From contig NZ_VEHL01000001.1 of assembly GCF_007679965.1 (NCBI RefSeq), positions 930,001 to 994,000 of the forward strand: a stretch of DNA of 64,000 bases, given 5' to 3'. The stretch is from Bordetella genomosp. 13. GTDB taxonomy: Bacteria > Pseudomonadota > Gammaproteobacteria > Burkholderiales > Burkholderiaceae_B. Both the position numbers and the translations under genes were made by a program. The notes under the pieces are model-generated. The model saw nothing but the letters and a program-made list of their open reading frames with translations, searched no databases and had not been told where the DNA came from. This document shows positions 8,401 to 16,910 of the stretch, piece by piece (position 1 is the stretch's first letter; every line of letters begins with the position of its first letter).

Positions 8401-10089
8401 CTACGTGCGCGCGGCGGGCTGGGGTTGGGCCAGGCCGCGCAGCAGGGCCTCGAAGCGAGGCATGTCCACGGGCTTGATCAGGTAGTGGTCGAAGCCGGCT
8501 TCGCGTCCACGCTCTTTCATCGTCATCGCGGTGTAGCCCGACAGGGCGACCAGCGTGGCGCGGCTGCCGTGCGGCGTCTGGCGCAGCGTGTTGGCCACGT
8601 CGAAGCCCGTCATGTCGGGCAGTCCGATGTCGATCACGACGACGTCGGGCAGGAATTCGGCCGCGCGGTCGATGCCGTGTCTGCCGGTGTTGGCCTGCGT
8701 GACCACGTGGCCCGACGTCTCCAGCAACTGGCCCAGCGACTGCACTGCGTCGGCATTGTCGTCGATCAGCAGGATGCGCAGGCCGCGCACGGGAGCCTGC
8801 GGCTCGGCGGCCGCCACTGCGCTGGCCTGCGGCGCGGCGATCAGCGGCATGACCAACGTGAATTCGCTGCCCAGTCCCAGGCCTTCGGACGCCACCGTGA
8901 CACTGCCGCCATGCGCACGCGCCAGGCTGTGCACCAGCGTCAGGCCGATGCCCAGGCCCGCGTCCTGCCGGCCCAGGCCGGTGTCGGCCTGCACGAACAG
9001 GTCGAACACGCGCGGCAGCATCCCGGCGTCGATGCCGATGCCGTTGTCGCGCACCGCGATGCGCACCTGGCCTTCGTCATCCGTCTGGACGGCGATGCGG
9101 ATCACGCCGCCCGCCGGCGTATAGCGGGCCGCGTTGTGCAGCACGTTGCTCAGGATCTGGCGGAACCGCACGCGGTCGGCGTTGATCCACAGGTCGGGGC
9201 AGCGCGTGTATTCGACGCGATGCTGCTTGGCGTTGATCGCCGCAGAGGTCATTTCCAGCGCCTGGTCGATCAGCTCGCCCACCAGCATCGGCTCTTGCGT
9301 CAGCGATATCTTGCCGCGCGTGACGCGCGACGCATCCAGCAGATCGTTCACCAGCCGGGCCAACTGGTCGGTCTGGCGCGTCATCAGGTCGGTCAGCTTG
9401 CGGATGTCGGCCTCGGACGGCGACTTCTTCAGCTTCAGCAGGCCCAGCGCCGTGGTGATGGCGAACAGCGGGTTGCGCAGCTCGTGCGCCAGCATGGCCA
9501 GGAATTCGTCCTTGCGCTCGTCCGCGAGCTCCAGTTCGGTCTGGCGTACGCGCAGTTCGTCCAGCGCCAGCAGCATTTCGCGGTTCTGCTGCTCCAGTTC
9601 CTCGACCGGCGTCTGCATCCTGCGCCGCGACAGCTGTTCCACCAGGTCGGACAACTGCCGGCCTTCGATGACACGGGCGCTCGCGCCGAGCCGCATTTCC
9701 AGCGTGACCTGCGTACCCTGCGGCGTCGAGACGACGTCGAACTGGTCGACCAGGCGCTGCGCGCCAGCCATGCCCAGGCGCGTCTTGCGGCCGGCGCGCG
9801 TGGGGCCCGCGAGGATCGACGCCAGGTCCTTGATGCCCGGGCCTTCGTCCGTCACTTCGACCACGATGGATTGCGGCACGTCGTCCCGCGCCTCGCGGAA
9901 CAGGAAATCGATGCGGCCCCCGCCGGCATAGTCGACCGCGTTGCGCGCGATCTCGGAGACGGCCGTGACCAGCCGCGTGCGTTGCAGGCCATCCAGGCCG
10001 AACACTTCGCCGACCTGGCGCGTGCGGTCGCGCACGGCCACCAGGCCATGGTCGCTGGATATGCGGGTGGACAGGATGCGGTGGGTCAT
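8401..10089 (-). CDS. Hybrid histidine kinase with an N-terminal RsbT/RsbW-like ATPase domain
   Basis: A 562-residue cytoplasmic fusion. Residues 1-135 form an anti-sigma-factor-type HATPase fold (N-box SEIARN about 46-50, G1 box DEGPG 81-85). A coiled linker follows (145-190), then a HisKA domain with the phosphoacceptor His at about 202 (AHELRNP), a second HATPase (G1 DNGIG, G2 GLGIGL), and a C-terminal receiver (about 437-555) with acidic DDN and phosphoacceptor D487. It overlaps the upstream PP2C gene by four bases and is the last gene of the stressosome operon. The N-terminal domain is probably what the stressosome captures or releases, linking stress to a phosphorelay; that is inference. 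No DNA-binding output domain is present. Confidence 0.9.
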   Translation of the reverse strand: MTHRILSTRISSDHGLVAVRDRTRQVGEVFGLDGLQRTRLVTAVSEIARNAVDYAGGGRIDFLFREARDDVPQSIVVEVTDEGPGIKDLASILAGPTRAGRKTRLGMAGAQRLVDQFDVVSTPQGTQVTLEMRLGASARVIEGRQLSDLVEQLSRRRMQTPVEELEQQNREMLLALDELRVRQTELELADERKDEFLAMLAHELRNPLFAITTALGLLKLKKSPSEADIRKLTDLMTRQTDQLARLVNDLLDASRVTRGKISLTQEPMLVGELIDQALEMTSAAINAKQHRVEYTRCPDLWINADRVRFRQILSNVLHNAARYTPAGGVIRIAVQTDDEGQVRIAVRDNGIGIDAGMLPRVFDLFVQADTGLGRQDAGLGIGLTLVHSLARAHGGSVTVASEGLGLGSEFTLVMPLIAAPQASAVAAAEPQAPVRGLRILLIDDNADAVQSLGQLLETSGHVVTQANTGRHGIDRAAEFLPDVVVIDIGLPDMTGFDVANTLRQTPHGSRATLVALSGYTAMTMKERGREAGFDHYLIKPVDMPRFEALLRGLAQPQPAART

Positions 10090-11099
10090 GGGGTCGTGCC
10101 TTTGACGACGACGACGGTGGCGTCATCGTTGGATCGGGAATGGTCGCGGTGCATGACCCCGGCTACCAGCGACGGATGACGGGCGGCCAGGGCGGTCTGG
10201 CCAGCGAGATTCCAGCGCGACGACAGGCCGTCGCTGGTCAACACCAGCATGGATCGTGCCGACCATGCATAGGATTGTTCCCGAATGGAGTGGACGCCGT
10301 AGCCCACGATGCCGTCGGTGGAAGGCAGCCGCCGCTGGTTGTCGCCCTCGACCAGCGCGGCGGTGATGTTGCCCACGCCTGCGAACTCCATCGTGCCGAT
10401 GACGGGGCGGATCGCGGCGACCGCCATCACGGCGCCGCGCGTGGCCTTCAGCGCCTTGTGCGCGGCGCGCAGCACGTCGTAGGGCGTGGCGTCCGGCGCG
10501 CTGTCGTGCAGCACGCGCACTGCCGCGGCGGATGCCGTGGCCGCGTGGGGACCGTGCCCCAGGCCGTCCACCGCCATGACCCACAGCGCGCCGTCCATGC
10601 GGCGGAAGGTCCAGGCATCGCCGCAGGCTTCCTGGCCTTCCTTGGCGACGGACAAGCCGCTGACCGCCAGCCCGAAATCGCGGGACGGGGCTGCGGTGGG
10701 GCGCCGCTCGTCGCGCAGGCGCGACAGCAGGGCGGTGCCGCGGTCGTCGGTAGAGTAGATTTCGAAGCACGAGGACAGCCGGGCGATGGTGCCCAGTCCG
10801 ACGCCCAGGCTGCCGCCGGTGGAATAGCCGTCGTTCAGGCTCAGCCGGGTGTCGGGCATGCCGGGGCCGCTGTCCAGCGCCAGCACTTCCATGCCGGCCT
10901 CGGCGCCGTCCTCGTAGGCGCGCGCGATGATGTAGCCATTGCGCCCGTACTTGACCAGATTGGTGGCGGCTTCGGTCACCACCAGGGCGACCTTGCCCTG
11001 CAGGTCTTCCGACAGGCCATGCGCCTGCGCCACGTCGCGAGCGTGCCGGCGCGCCTGGGAGACCTGGCTGCTCTCGACGACGCTTATCGGCGTTTCCAT
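10086..11099 (-). CDS. RsbX-type PP2C phosphatase fused to an RsbT/W-like ATPase domain
   Basis: A 337-residue protein. Residues 1-130 carry a HATPase fold with N-box TEAATN (42-47) and G1 box DSGPG (76-80). Residues from about 145 to 335 form a SpoIIE/RsbX-type PP2C phosphatase with the metal-binding aspartates of CGDAW (D161), AVDGLGHG (D178) and SNDDAT near the C-terminus. In Bacillus, RsbX removes the phosphates that RsbT puts on RsbR and RsbS and so resets the stressosome. The gene overlaps rsbT upstream by 16 bases and the hybrid kinase downstream by 4, so it is fully coupled. The extra ATPase domain may tether it to the stressosome. Confidence 0.9.
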   Translation of the reverse strand: METPISVVESSQVSQARRHARDVAQAHGLSEDLQGKVALVVTEAATNLVKYGRNGYIIARAYEDGAEAGMEVLALDSGPGMPDTRLSLNDGYSTGGSLGVGLGTIARLSSCFEIYSTDDRGTALLSRLRDERRPTAAPSRDFGLAVSGLSVAKEGQEACGDAWTFRRMDGALWVMAVDGLGHGPHAATASAAAVRVLHDSAPDATPYDVLRAAHKALKATRGAVMAVAAIRPVIGTMEFAGVGNITAALVEGDNQRRLPSTDGIVGYGVHSIREQSYAWSARSMLVLTSDGLSSRWNLAGQTALAARHPSLVAGVMHRDHSRSNDDATVVVVKGTTP

Positions 11100-11497
11100 T
11101 GGATCAAGCTGACTCGTGTGCCCTGGCCGACGGTCGACGAGATGTCGAATTCGTGGACCAGCCGTTGCGAACCGCCCAGGCCCAGGCCCAGGCTCTTCGC
11201 GGTAGTGTAGCCATTGGTCATGGCGCGTTCGATGTCGGGGATACCCACGCCCTGATCCTCGAACACCAGCCGCAGGCCGGGGTATTGGCCATTGGAGATC
11301 TCGGTGATGGTCATCTGTCCGCCGCCGCCGTGCACCAGCGCGTTGCGGCCGATCTCGCTGGCCGCGGTCACCAGCTTGGTGCGGTCCAGGGTGCCGAATG
11401 CCAGGGCGGTGGCCCAGTCCTGCACGGTGCGCCGGGCGATGCTCAGCTGCTCCTGCGTGCGAAGCTCGAGCGTTTCCTGCCGGATCTCGGTGATCAC
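11084..11497 (-). CDS. rsbT: RsbT, stressosome switch serine/threonine kinase
   Basis: A 137-residue single-domain kinase of the GHKL fold. The N-box has E48 and N52 (SEIGRN), the G1 box is DQGVG at 81-85 and the G2 box GLGLGG at 104-109, all intact. In known stressosomes RsbT is held by the RsbR-RsbS complex; on stress it phosphorylates both and is freed to act on a downstream partner. Its start overlaps the rsbS stop by four bases, and its own 3' end overlaps the phosphatase fusion by 16 bases. The length matches Bacillus RsbT (about 133 residues). Confidence 0.93.
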   Translation of the reverse strand: MITEIRQETLELRTQEQLSIARRTVQDWATALAFGTLDRTKLVTAASEIGRNALVHGGGGQMTITEISNGQYPGLRLVFEDQGVGIPDIERAMTNGYTTAKSLGLGLGGSQRLVHEFDISSTVGQGTRVSLIQWKRR

Positions 11498-11868
11498 AAG
11501 GTGTCCGCGGCCAGGCCGCCGGCCCCGCGGAGCATCTCCATGCCCTTGTCGACGTTCAGGGCCGTCTTGACGCCCTTCAGCGACATGCCCAGTTCGACCA
11601 GGGTGATGGCCACGGCCGGACGCATGCCGACCAGGACCGTGTTGGCATCCATGACCTTGGCGATGGACGCGATGTGCGCCAGCGTGCGGCCGATGAAGGA
11701 GTCGACGATTTCCAGCGCGGAGATGTCGATGAGCACGCCTTGCGCGCGTGTGGCAGCCAGTTGCTGCGTCAGGTCGTCCTGCAGCGTGATGGCCAGCTGG
11801 TCGTGCAGTTCGACCTGGATGGTGACCAGCAGGTAGTTCTGCAGCCGCAGGATCGGGATGCGGTCCAT
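11494..11868 (-). CDS. rsbS: RsbS, STAS-domain stressosome scaffold
   Basis: A 124-residue single STAS-domain protein. It opens with IPILRLQNYLLVTIQVELHD, the conserved RsbS N-terminus, and has the phosphorylatable serine at S57 in EIVDSFIG, which matches the RsbT target serine of Bacillus RsbS. The start at 11868 lies two bases after the rsbR stop. It forms the core of the stressosome with RsbR and binds RsbT in the resting state. The reading frame continues upstream without a stop, but that extension is antisense-like noise overlapping rsbR in another frame. Confidence 0.93.
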   Translation of the reverse strand: MDRIPILRLQNYLLVTIQVELHDQLAITLQDDLTQQLAATRAQGVLIDISALEIVDSFIGRTLAHIASIAKVMDANTVLVGMRPAVAITLVELGMSLKGVKTALNVDKGMEMLRGAGGLAADTL

Positions 11869-11870
11869 GC

Positions 11871-12716
11871 TCAGGCCTTGACGACTTGCTGGCCGGTCTT
11901 GCGCAGCGCGATGCGCAGCGCCTCGGACAGCGACGATTTGGTGACCACGTCGCCCAGGTCCACGCCCAGGTGCACGATGGTCTGGGCGATCTGCGGCCGG
12001 ATGCCGCTGATGATGCACTCGGCGCCCATCAGACGGGCCGCGGCCACCGTCTTCAGCAGGTGCTGTGCGACCAGGGTGTCGACGGTGGGCACGCCGGTGA
12101 TGTCGATGATGGCGATGGTGGCTTCGTTCTGCACGATGCCCTCCAGCAGGCTTTCCATCACGGTCTGGGTGCGTTCGCTGTCCAGCGTGCCGATCAGGGG
12201 CAGCGCCAGGATGCCGTCCCAGATCTCGACGACGGGGGTGGACAGGTCGAGCAGTTCCTGCTGCTGGCGCTGGATGATCTGCTCGCGGCCTTTCTGGAAG
12301 GCCTCGATGGTGTACAGGCCCAGCGAATCCAGCAGCATGGTGGTGTGCCAGAACTCGTCGGCCAGCTTGCCGTCGCCGTCGAGATCGTCGCGCAGCTTGT
12401 CCAGCAGCGGCTGCTTGAGCGAGAAGATGAAGACGGCGGTGTCCGAAGGAGAGAAGCCCTGGATGGCGCGGCTGCGCGACAACGCGGCCAGGAAGGTACG
12501 CACTTCGTCCCAGGCGGCGCCCTGCATCCTGGTGTCGCTGGTGTCCTGGACTGCCGCGGCGAAGACTTTCAGGAAATTGGCCGACTGCGCCTGCAGTTCC
12601 GATTCCTTGATCAAGCCCCGGCTGTTCGACGCCTCCAGCTGCAGCTTGATCCATTCTTTCAGGATTTCTTGCTGATGGGCATGAAGGATGGCCGACAGGC
12701 TGCTGGATAGGGTCAC
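11871..12716 (-). CDS. rsbR: RsbR, stressosome sensor scaffold
   Basis: A 281-residue protein. Residues 1-145 form an all-helical N-terminal sensor domain of the RsbR globin-like type, and residues about 158-275 a STAS domain. Two threonines in the places phosphorylated by RsbT are present: T214 in TVDTLVAQ and T246 in IAQTIV. The GTG start at 12716 is preceded by CGGAG. No haem-ligand pattern is obvious in the N-terminal domain, so the sensed signal is unknown. It is the first gene of the five-gene operon and lies 94 bases downstream of the MFS gene on the same strand, leaving room for its own promoter. Confidence 0.93.
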   Translation of the reverse strand: MTLSSSLSAILHAHQQEILKEWIKLQLEASNSRGLIKESELQAQSANFLKVFAAAVQDTSDTRMQGAAWDEVRTFLAALSRSRAIQGFSPSDTAVFIFSLKQPLLDKLRDDLDGDGKLADEFWHTTMLLDSLGLYTIEAFQKGREQIIQRQQQELLDLSTPVVEIWDGILALPLIGTLDSERTQTVMESLLEGIVQNEATIAIIDITGVPTVDTLVAQHLLKTVAAARLMGAECIISGIRPQIAQTIVHLGVDLGDVVTKSSLSEALRIALRKTGQQVVKA

Positions 12717-12810
12717 GTTTTAAGCTCCGGGGGGTGGGCGCCGCGGCGGACTGTCGCTGCAAAAGTCCGGCGCATCCGTTGTGCACAAGATGCGGCGCCC
12801 GCGTAGCTTA

Positions 12811-14046
12811 TCAGGTCTGAACCGTGCCCGCCCTCGATATCGGTCGGTTGTTGCCTGCCGGCAGCGAACGCAGGACCAGCGCGCCCAGGCCGGCCAGCGT
12901 CCCCAGGGCCGTCACGCCCATCCAGCCCCAGGCGGCCAGCGCATGGCTGCCCAGCGCGCCGCCGGCCGCCATGCCGACGAACACGCAGGTCATCAGCACC
13001 GCGTTCAGGCGGCTGCGCGCGGCCGGGTCGATGCCGTACACGATGGTCTGGTGCGAGATCATCGACACCTGGATGCCCAGGTCGAAGCCGATGGCGCTGG
13101 CGCCGATCAGCCACAGCGCGGCATGGGGAGACAGCCACTGCGACAGCGCCATCGCCGCGAACGACACGGCCGTCAGCAGCGCGCCGATGCGGCTGACCCG
13201 GCTCGGGCCGCGGCGGTCGGCCACGCGGCCGGCCAGCGGGGCGGCCAGCGCGCCGGCGGCGCCAGCGAGGCCGAAGGCACCGGCGGCGGCCGAGCCCAGG
13301 TGGAACGGCGCGCCGTGCAGCATCACGGCCAGCGTCGACCAGAACGCGCTGAAGCCGACGGACAGCAGGCCTTGCGCGAGGGCGGCGCGGCGCAGTTGGC
13401 CGTGCTGGCGCCACAGGGTGGCCAGGGAGCCCAGCAGCGCGCCGTACGGCATCTGCGTGGACGGCGGGAAGGACGGCAGGCCGCGCCACAGCGCCGCCAT
13501 CAGCGCGACGATGCTGGCCGCCGCGGCCAGGAACATGCCGCGCCAGCCGAACTGCTCGGCCACGAAGCCGCTGACCACCCGCGACAGCAGGATGCCCAGC
13601 AACAGGCCGGTCATCACCGTGCCGACCACCTTGCCGCGATGCTCGGGATGGGCCAGCGTGGCGGCGGCCGGCACGATGTCCTGCGCCACCGTGGCGGTCA
13701 GGCCGACGGCCAGGCTGGCGGCCAGCAGCACGCCGATGGACGGCGCGGCCGCGCTGGCCAGCAGCGCCAGGAACAGGATGGCGGCCTTGGCCAGGATGAT
13801 GCGCTTGCGGTCGTAGCGGTCGCCCAGCGGCGCCAGCAGCAGGATGCCCAGCGCGTAGCCAAGCTGGGTCAGCGTCGGGATCCAGCCCACCGCGTTGCCG
13901 CTGGCGTGCAGCTCGTCGCCCAGGATGCCCAGCATGGGCTGGCTGTAGTAGATGGAGGCCACCGCCAGGCCGGTGCCGGCGGACAGCAGCAGCAACAGCG
14001 GCCGGGAAACGCCGGTGGGGCGCGGGGCAGGATGGATATGCGTCAT
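12811..14046 (-). CDS. MFS transporter, 12-TM (arabinose/drug efflux type)
   Basis: A 411-residue inner-membrane protein with about 12 hydrophobic segments. The first segment (LLLLLSAGTGLAVASIYYSQP) and the loop LAPLGDRYDRKRI match the YnfM/AraJ-like branch of drug-efflux MFS proteins. The start is placed at ATG 14046, directly before the membrane domain; an upstream in-frame ATG at 14139 would add a Pro/Arg-rich stretch reaching into the LysR promoter. It is transcribed divergently from the LysR gene at 14158, which probably controls it. Confidence 0.88.
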   Translation of the reverse strand: MTHIHPAPRPTGVSRPLLLLLSAGTGLAVASIYYSQPMLGILGDELHASGNAVGWIPTLTQLGYALGILLLAPLGDRYDRKRIILAKAAILFLALLASAAAPSIGVLLAASLAVGLTATVAQDIVPAAATLAHPEHRGKVVGTVMTGLLLGILLSRVVSGFVAEQFGWRGMFLAAAASIVALMAALWRGLPSFPPSTQMPYGALLGSLATLWRQHGQLRRAALAQGLLSVGFSAFWSTLAVMLHGAPFHLGSAAAGAFGLAGAAGALAAPLAGRVADRRGPSRVSRIGALLTAVSFAAMALSQWLSPHAALWLIGASAIGFDLGIQVSMISHQTIVYGIDPAARSRLNAVLMTCVFVGMAAGGALGSHALAAWGWMGVTALGTLAGLGALVLRSLPAGNNRPISRAGTVQT

Positions 14047-14144
14047 GGGAATATAGGGTGCTGGAACAGCCCGATGGCAGGCAATGGACGGCATTGTGAA
14101 GCGTCGCGGCGTCCCACGGTAGACGGCTGGCGGGTACATGGGTT

Positions 14145-14159
14145 ATACGCTTGACGTAT
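14145..14159. promoter_or_regulatory. Short inverted repeat in the MFS/LysR divergent promoter
   Basis: ATACG (14145-14149) and CGTAT (14155-14159) form perfect arms around 5 bases and overlap the first base pairs of the LysR start codon. The position suggests autorepression by the LysR protein. The arms are short, so chance is possible. Confidence 0.3.
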
Positions 14160-15102
14160 GACGGACTTCATCCCACTGCCTCCGGGCGGCGCCGACCGGC
14201 TCGTGCTGATGGAAACATTCGTGCGCATCGTCGAGGCGGGCAGCCTGTCCGCGGCGGCGGCCCAGTTGGGCGGTACCCAGCCCACCATCAGCCGCCGGCT
14301 GCAGACCCTGGAACGCGCGTTGGGCGTGCGCTTGCTGCAACGCTCCACCCACGCGATGACGCTGACCGACGACGGCGCGCGTTGCTACGAACGGGCCAAG
14401 GACCTGCTCGCCCAGTGGCAGGCTTTCGAGAGCGACGTGCGCAGCGCGGGCGACGAGCCTTCGGGCACGCTGCGCGTGGTGGCGCCGCATGCCTTCGGCC
14501 AGCAGCAGTTCGTCGAGCCGCTGGTGCGGTACCTGAAGCAGTACCCGCGCATGACGGTGGAGTGGCTGCTGTACGACCGCACGCCGGACTTCATCGCGGG
14601 CGGCATCGACTGCGCCATCCACGTGGGTCCGGTGACCGATCCGTCCGTGGTCGCGCTGCCGCTGGGCGAGGTGCCGCGCATCATCGTGGCCGCGCCGGGC
14701 GTGCTGGACGGCCCCGCGGCGCCGACGCAGCCCGCGGAACTGGCCGGCCTGCCCTGGATCTCGCTGCGCACCTTCTATCGCAGCGAGGTCACGCTGACGC
14801 ACCTGGACAGCGGCCGGACCGAGTCGTTCGACATCCGGCCGCGCCTGTACACAGACAGCCTGTATGCGGTACGCACCGCCGCGGTGCTGGGGCTGGGCGT
14901 GGGCATGGGCTCGTCGTGGCTGATGCGCGAGGACCTGGCGCGCGGCGACCTGGTCCACCTGGCGCCGCGATGGGAGGCCGAGCCGCTGCCGGTGTACATG
15001 GTCTATCCGCCCGCGCGATTCTATCCGGCGCGGCTGCGGCGGTTCATCGACATCATGCGGGAGTTCGTGCCGACGGTGCTGCGCGGCACGACCGGCCTAT
15101 GA
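14158..15102 (+). CDS. LysR-family transcriptional regulator
   Basis: A 314-residue regulator. The helix-turn-helix is at about residues 33-54 ([20 protein letters not shown]), followed by the wing and an effector-binding domain from about 105 that resembles the CrgA/PA0477-like group. No clear ribosome-binding site precedes 14158, and the helix-turn-helix starts about 15 residues later than usual, so an internal start near 14203-14209 is possible. It is divergent from the MFS exporter at 12811-14046 and probably regulates it. Confidence 0.88.
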   Translation: MTDFIPLPPGGADRLVLMETFVRIVEAGSLSAAAAQLGGTQPTISRRLQTLERALGVRLLQRSTHAMTLTDDGARCYERAKDLLAQWQAFESDVRSAGDEPSGTLRVVAPHAFGQQQFVEPLVRYLKQYPRMTVEWLLYDRTPDFIAGGIDCAIHVGPVTDPSVVALPLGEVPRIIVAAPGVLDGPAAPTQPAELAGLPWISLRTFYRSEVTLTHLDSGRTESFDIRPRLYTDSLYAVRTAAVLGLGVGMGSSWLMREDLARGDLVHLAPRWEAEPLPVYMVYPPARFYPARLRRFIDIMREFVPTVLRGTTGL

Positions 15103-15145
15103 TGGGACCTCGCGTCGCCACGACGCCCGACTCGAGGAATCCGCC

Positions 15146-15622
15146 TTGTCCGCCGACCCGACAGCGCCCAAGCCCGCACGACCCGCGCCCCTGACGCGCG
15201 CCGACTTCACGCACTTCGAGCCCATGCCGTTGCGCTGGATGGACTGCGATGTCTACGGGCACGTGAACAACGTCGTCTATTACTCGTACTTCGACACCGC
15301 GGTGAACCGCTACCTGACGCAGGCGGGCGTGCTCGATGCTTTGCGCAGCCCAGTGATCGGGCTGGTGGTGGAGACGGGCTGCCATTACTTCGCGCCGATC
15401 ACGTTTCCGGATGACCTCTCGGTCGGGGTGCGCGTGGCGCACGTCGGGCGCTCCAGCGTGCGTTATGAACTGGCCGTCTTCAGCGCCGGCGCCCAGGCGT
15501 GCAGCGCGCAGGGCCACTTCGTGCACGTCTACGTGGACCGCGAGCAGCGGCGGCCCGCCGACGTGCCCGAGGCCACGCGCATGGCGCTGGCGCCGCTGCG
15601 CCTCGCCGCCGCGGGAGGATAG
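15146..15622 (+). CDS. Acyl-CoA thioesterase, 4-hydroxybenzoyl-CoA thioesterase/YbgC type
   Basis: A 158-residue single hotdog-fold protein. The signature [21 protein letters not shown] (residues 30-50) carries the likely catalytic aspartate D35 and the HVNN motif of the 4HBT group. It hydrolyses the thioester bond of short acyl-CoA substrates in the cytoplasm. The TTG start at 15146 is preceded by GAGGA eight bases upstream; no ATG or GTG lies in a better place. It follows the LysR gene by 43 bases and may be co-transcribed with it. Confidence 0.88.
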   Translation: MSADPTAPKPARPAPLTRADFTHFEPMPLRWMDCDVYGHVNNVVYYSYFDTAVNRYLTQAGVLDALRSPVIGLVVETGCHYFAPITFPDDLSVGVRVAHVGRSSVRYELAVFSAGAQACSAQGHFVHVYVDREQRRPADVPEATRMALAPLRLAAAGG

Positions 15623-15715
15623 CCGCGCTCGCACGGCCGCCACGCGGACGGGCGTCGGGATGACCAGGAAACCGCGGGCCTGTATCGGGCGACCCGCACC
15701 GCGCGCGACCGGGCA

Positions 15716-16621
15716 TCAGTCCCGGTTCTTTCCGGTTTCGTCCTGCCGCCACACGTGCACCGTGGCATAGGCGCGCCACGGCGACCAGCGGGCCGCATGG
15801 GCCGCCAGCGCCTTGGCGTCGGCCGCCGCCAGGCGTTTCTTCAGCACCGCGTCGCCGGTCGGCATAGCGTCGGGGCAGCCCAGCGCCCGCATCGCGATGT
15901 ATTGCACGGTCCAATCGCCCACGCCGCGTATGGCGCGCAGCGAGGCCAGCGTCGCGTCCAGGGGCGCGTCGGGGTCCAGGTCGAGACGGCCCGCGTCGAT
16001 CTCGCGGGCGATGGCCAGGATCGCCTCGGCGCGGATGCGGATCAGGCCGCAGGCGATCACCTCCTCCAGCGACAGCCGCGCCATGCGCCACGCTCCGGGA
16101 AAGGCATGGGTCAGGCCATGCGGCGCATCGGACACCGGCGCGCCGTGGCGCCGCGCCATCCGGGCCAGGATCGCGCGCGCGTTCCGCACCGAGATCTGCT
16201 GGCCCGCGATGGCGCGCACGGCGATCTCGAACCCGTCGAAGGCGCCCGGCACGCGCATGCCGGGCAGGCTCGCCGCCAGGTCGCCCAGGTGCGCATCGAT
16301 GGGAGCGGGATCGCAGGCCGTGCCGAATACGCGGGCGGCCCGCGCCGCCAGCGCGGGCGCGGCCGCCGCCAGACTTGGAGAGGGTGTTATCGATAACATC
16401 GCACGTTCGGGAACGTGGGACACCGTGATCCAGCCGGATACCAGGGCGCCGTCATGCATCCATTCCAGGGCGCGCGCATGGTTGCAGTCATCCACATGCT
16501 CGGTGCCGTCGATCCGGCGATGCGCCAGGAAGCCCAGCACGCCGCCCCAGGCATAGGGCAGGCGGTAGGGCAGGGATAGGGTCGGCGGGGCGGCGAAGTT
16601 GGAGGCGGGCAGGGGATCCAT
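15716..16621 (-). CDS. alkA: DNA-3-methyladenine glycosylase II (AlkA-like)
   Basis: A 301-residue base-excision repair glycosylase that removes alkylated bases. An N-terminal AlkA-type beta domain (to about 100) precedes the helix-hairpin-helix core; the hairpin IRGVGDWTVQYIAMRA is followed by the catalytic aspartate D257 in MPTGD, as in E. coli AlkA. The AGQQIS motif of the family is also present. The Ada methyltransferase domains found fused in some relatives are absent. It is convergent with the thioesterase gene and divergent from the EAL gene across a 289-base gap. Confidence 0.9.
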   Translation of the reverse strand: MDPLPASNFAAPPTLSLPYRLPYAWGGVLGFLAHRRIDGTEHVDDCNHARALEWMHDGALVSGWITVSHVPERAMLSITPSPSLAAAAPALAARAARVFGTACDPAPIDAHLGDLAASLPGMRVPGAFDGFEIAVRAIAGQQISVRNARAILARMARRHGAPVSDAPHGLTHAFPGAWRMARLSLEEVIACGLIRIRAEAILAIAREIDAGRLDLDPDAPLDATLASLRAIRGVGDWTVQYIAMRALGCPDAMPTGDAVLKKRLAAADAKALAAHAARWSPWRAYATVHVWRQDETGKNRD

Positions 16622-16910
16622 GCGTCGATGTTAGGCCTGCCGGGCCTGCGAGTCCTCCCGTGCCTGCCGCATCTTGCAGGTCGCTGCGCGCCGGCCACGC
16701 CTTGCCGGCCAGCCCGCAGGCGCCCTGGCCGCCTACTGATCTGTTCATGACGTGTCACGCGAATCGCGCGGGCGGGCCATTACCCGAATATGAGGGCTCT
16801 GTTGTCCGCTGCTTGCGTGCTTGGCGCCTGCCCGGCCGCCGTATCATCGGCCCGACGGCGGCTTCCGGATGCCCGCTACTGGTTGCGCCTTGCGAGTGGG
16901 TGACAGCGTG
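16622..16910. other. Intergenic region with no recognised element
   Basis: This is the longest gene-free stretch. It holds the divergent starts of the glycosylase and EAL genes. I see no clear promoter hexamers, strong palindrome, tRNA or conserved small reading frame. The frame of the EAL gene stays open back to 16821, but that part encodes a Pro/Arg-rich sequence unlike the domain that follows. Confidence 0.4.
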
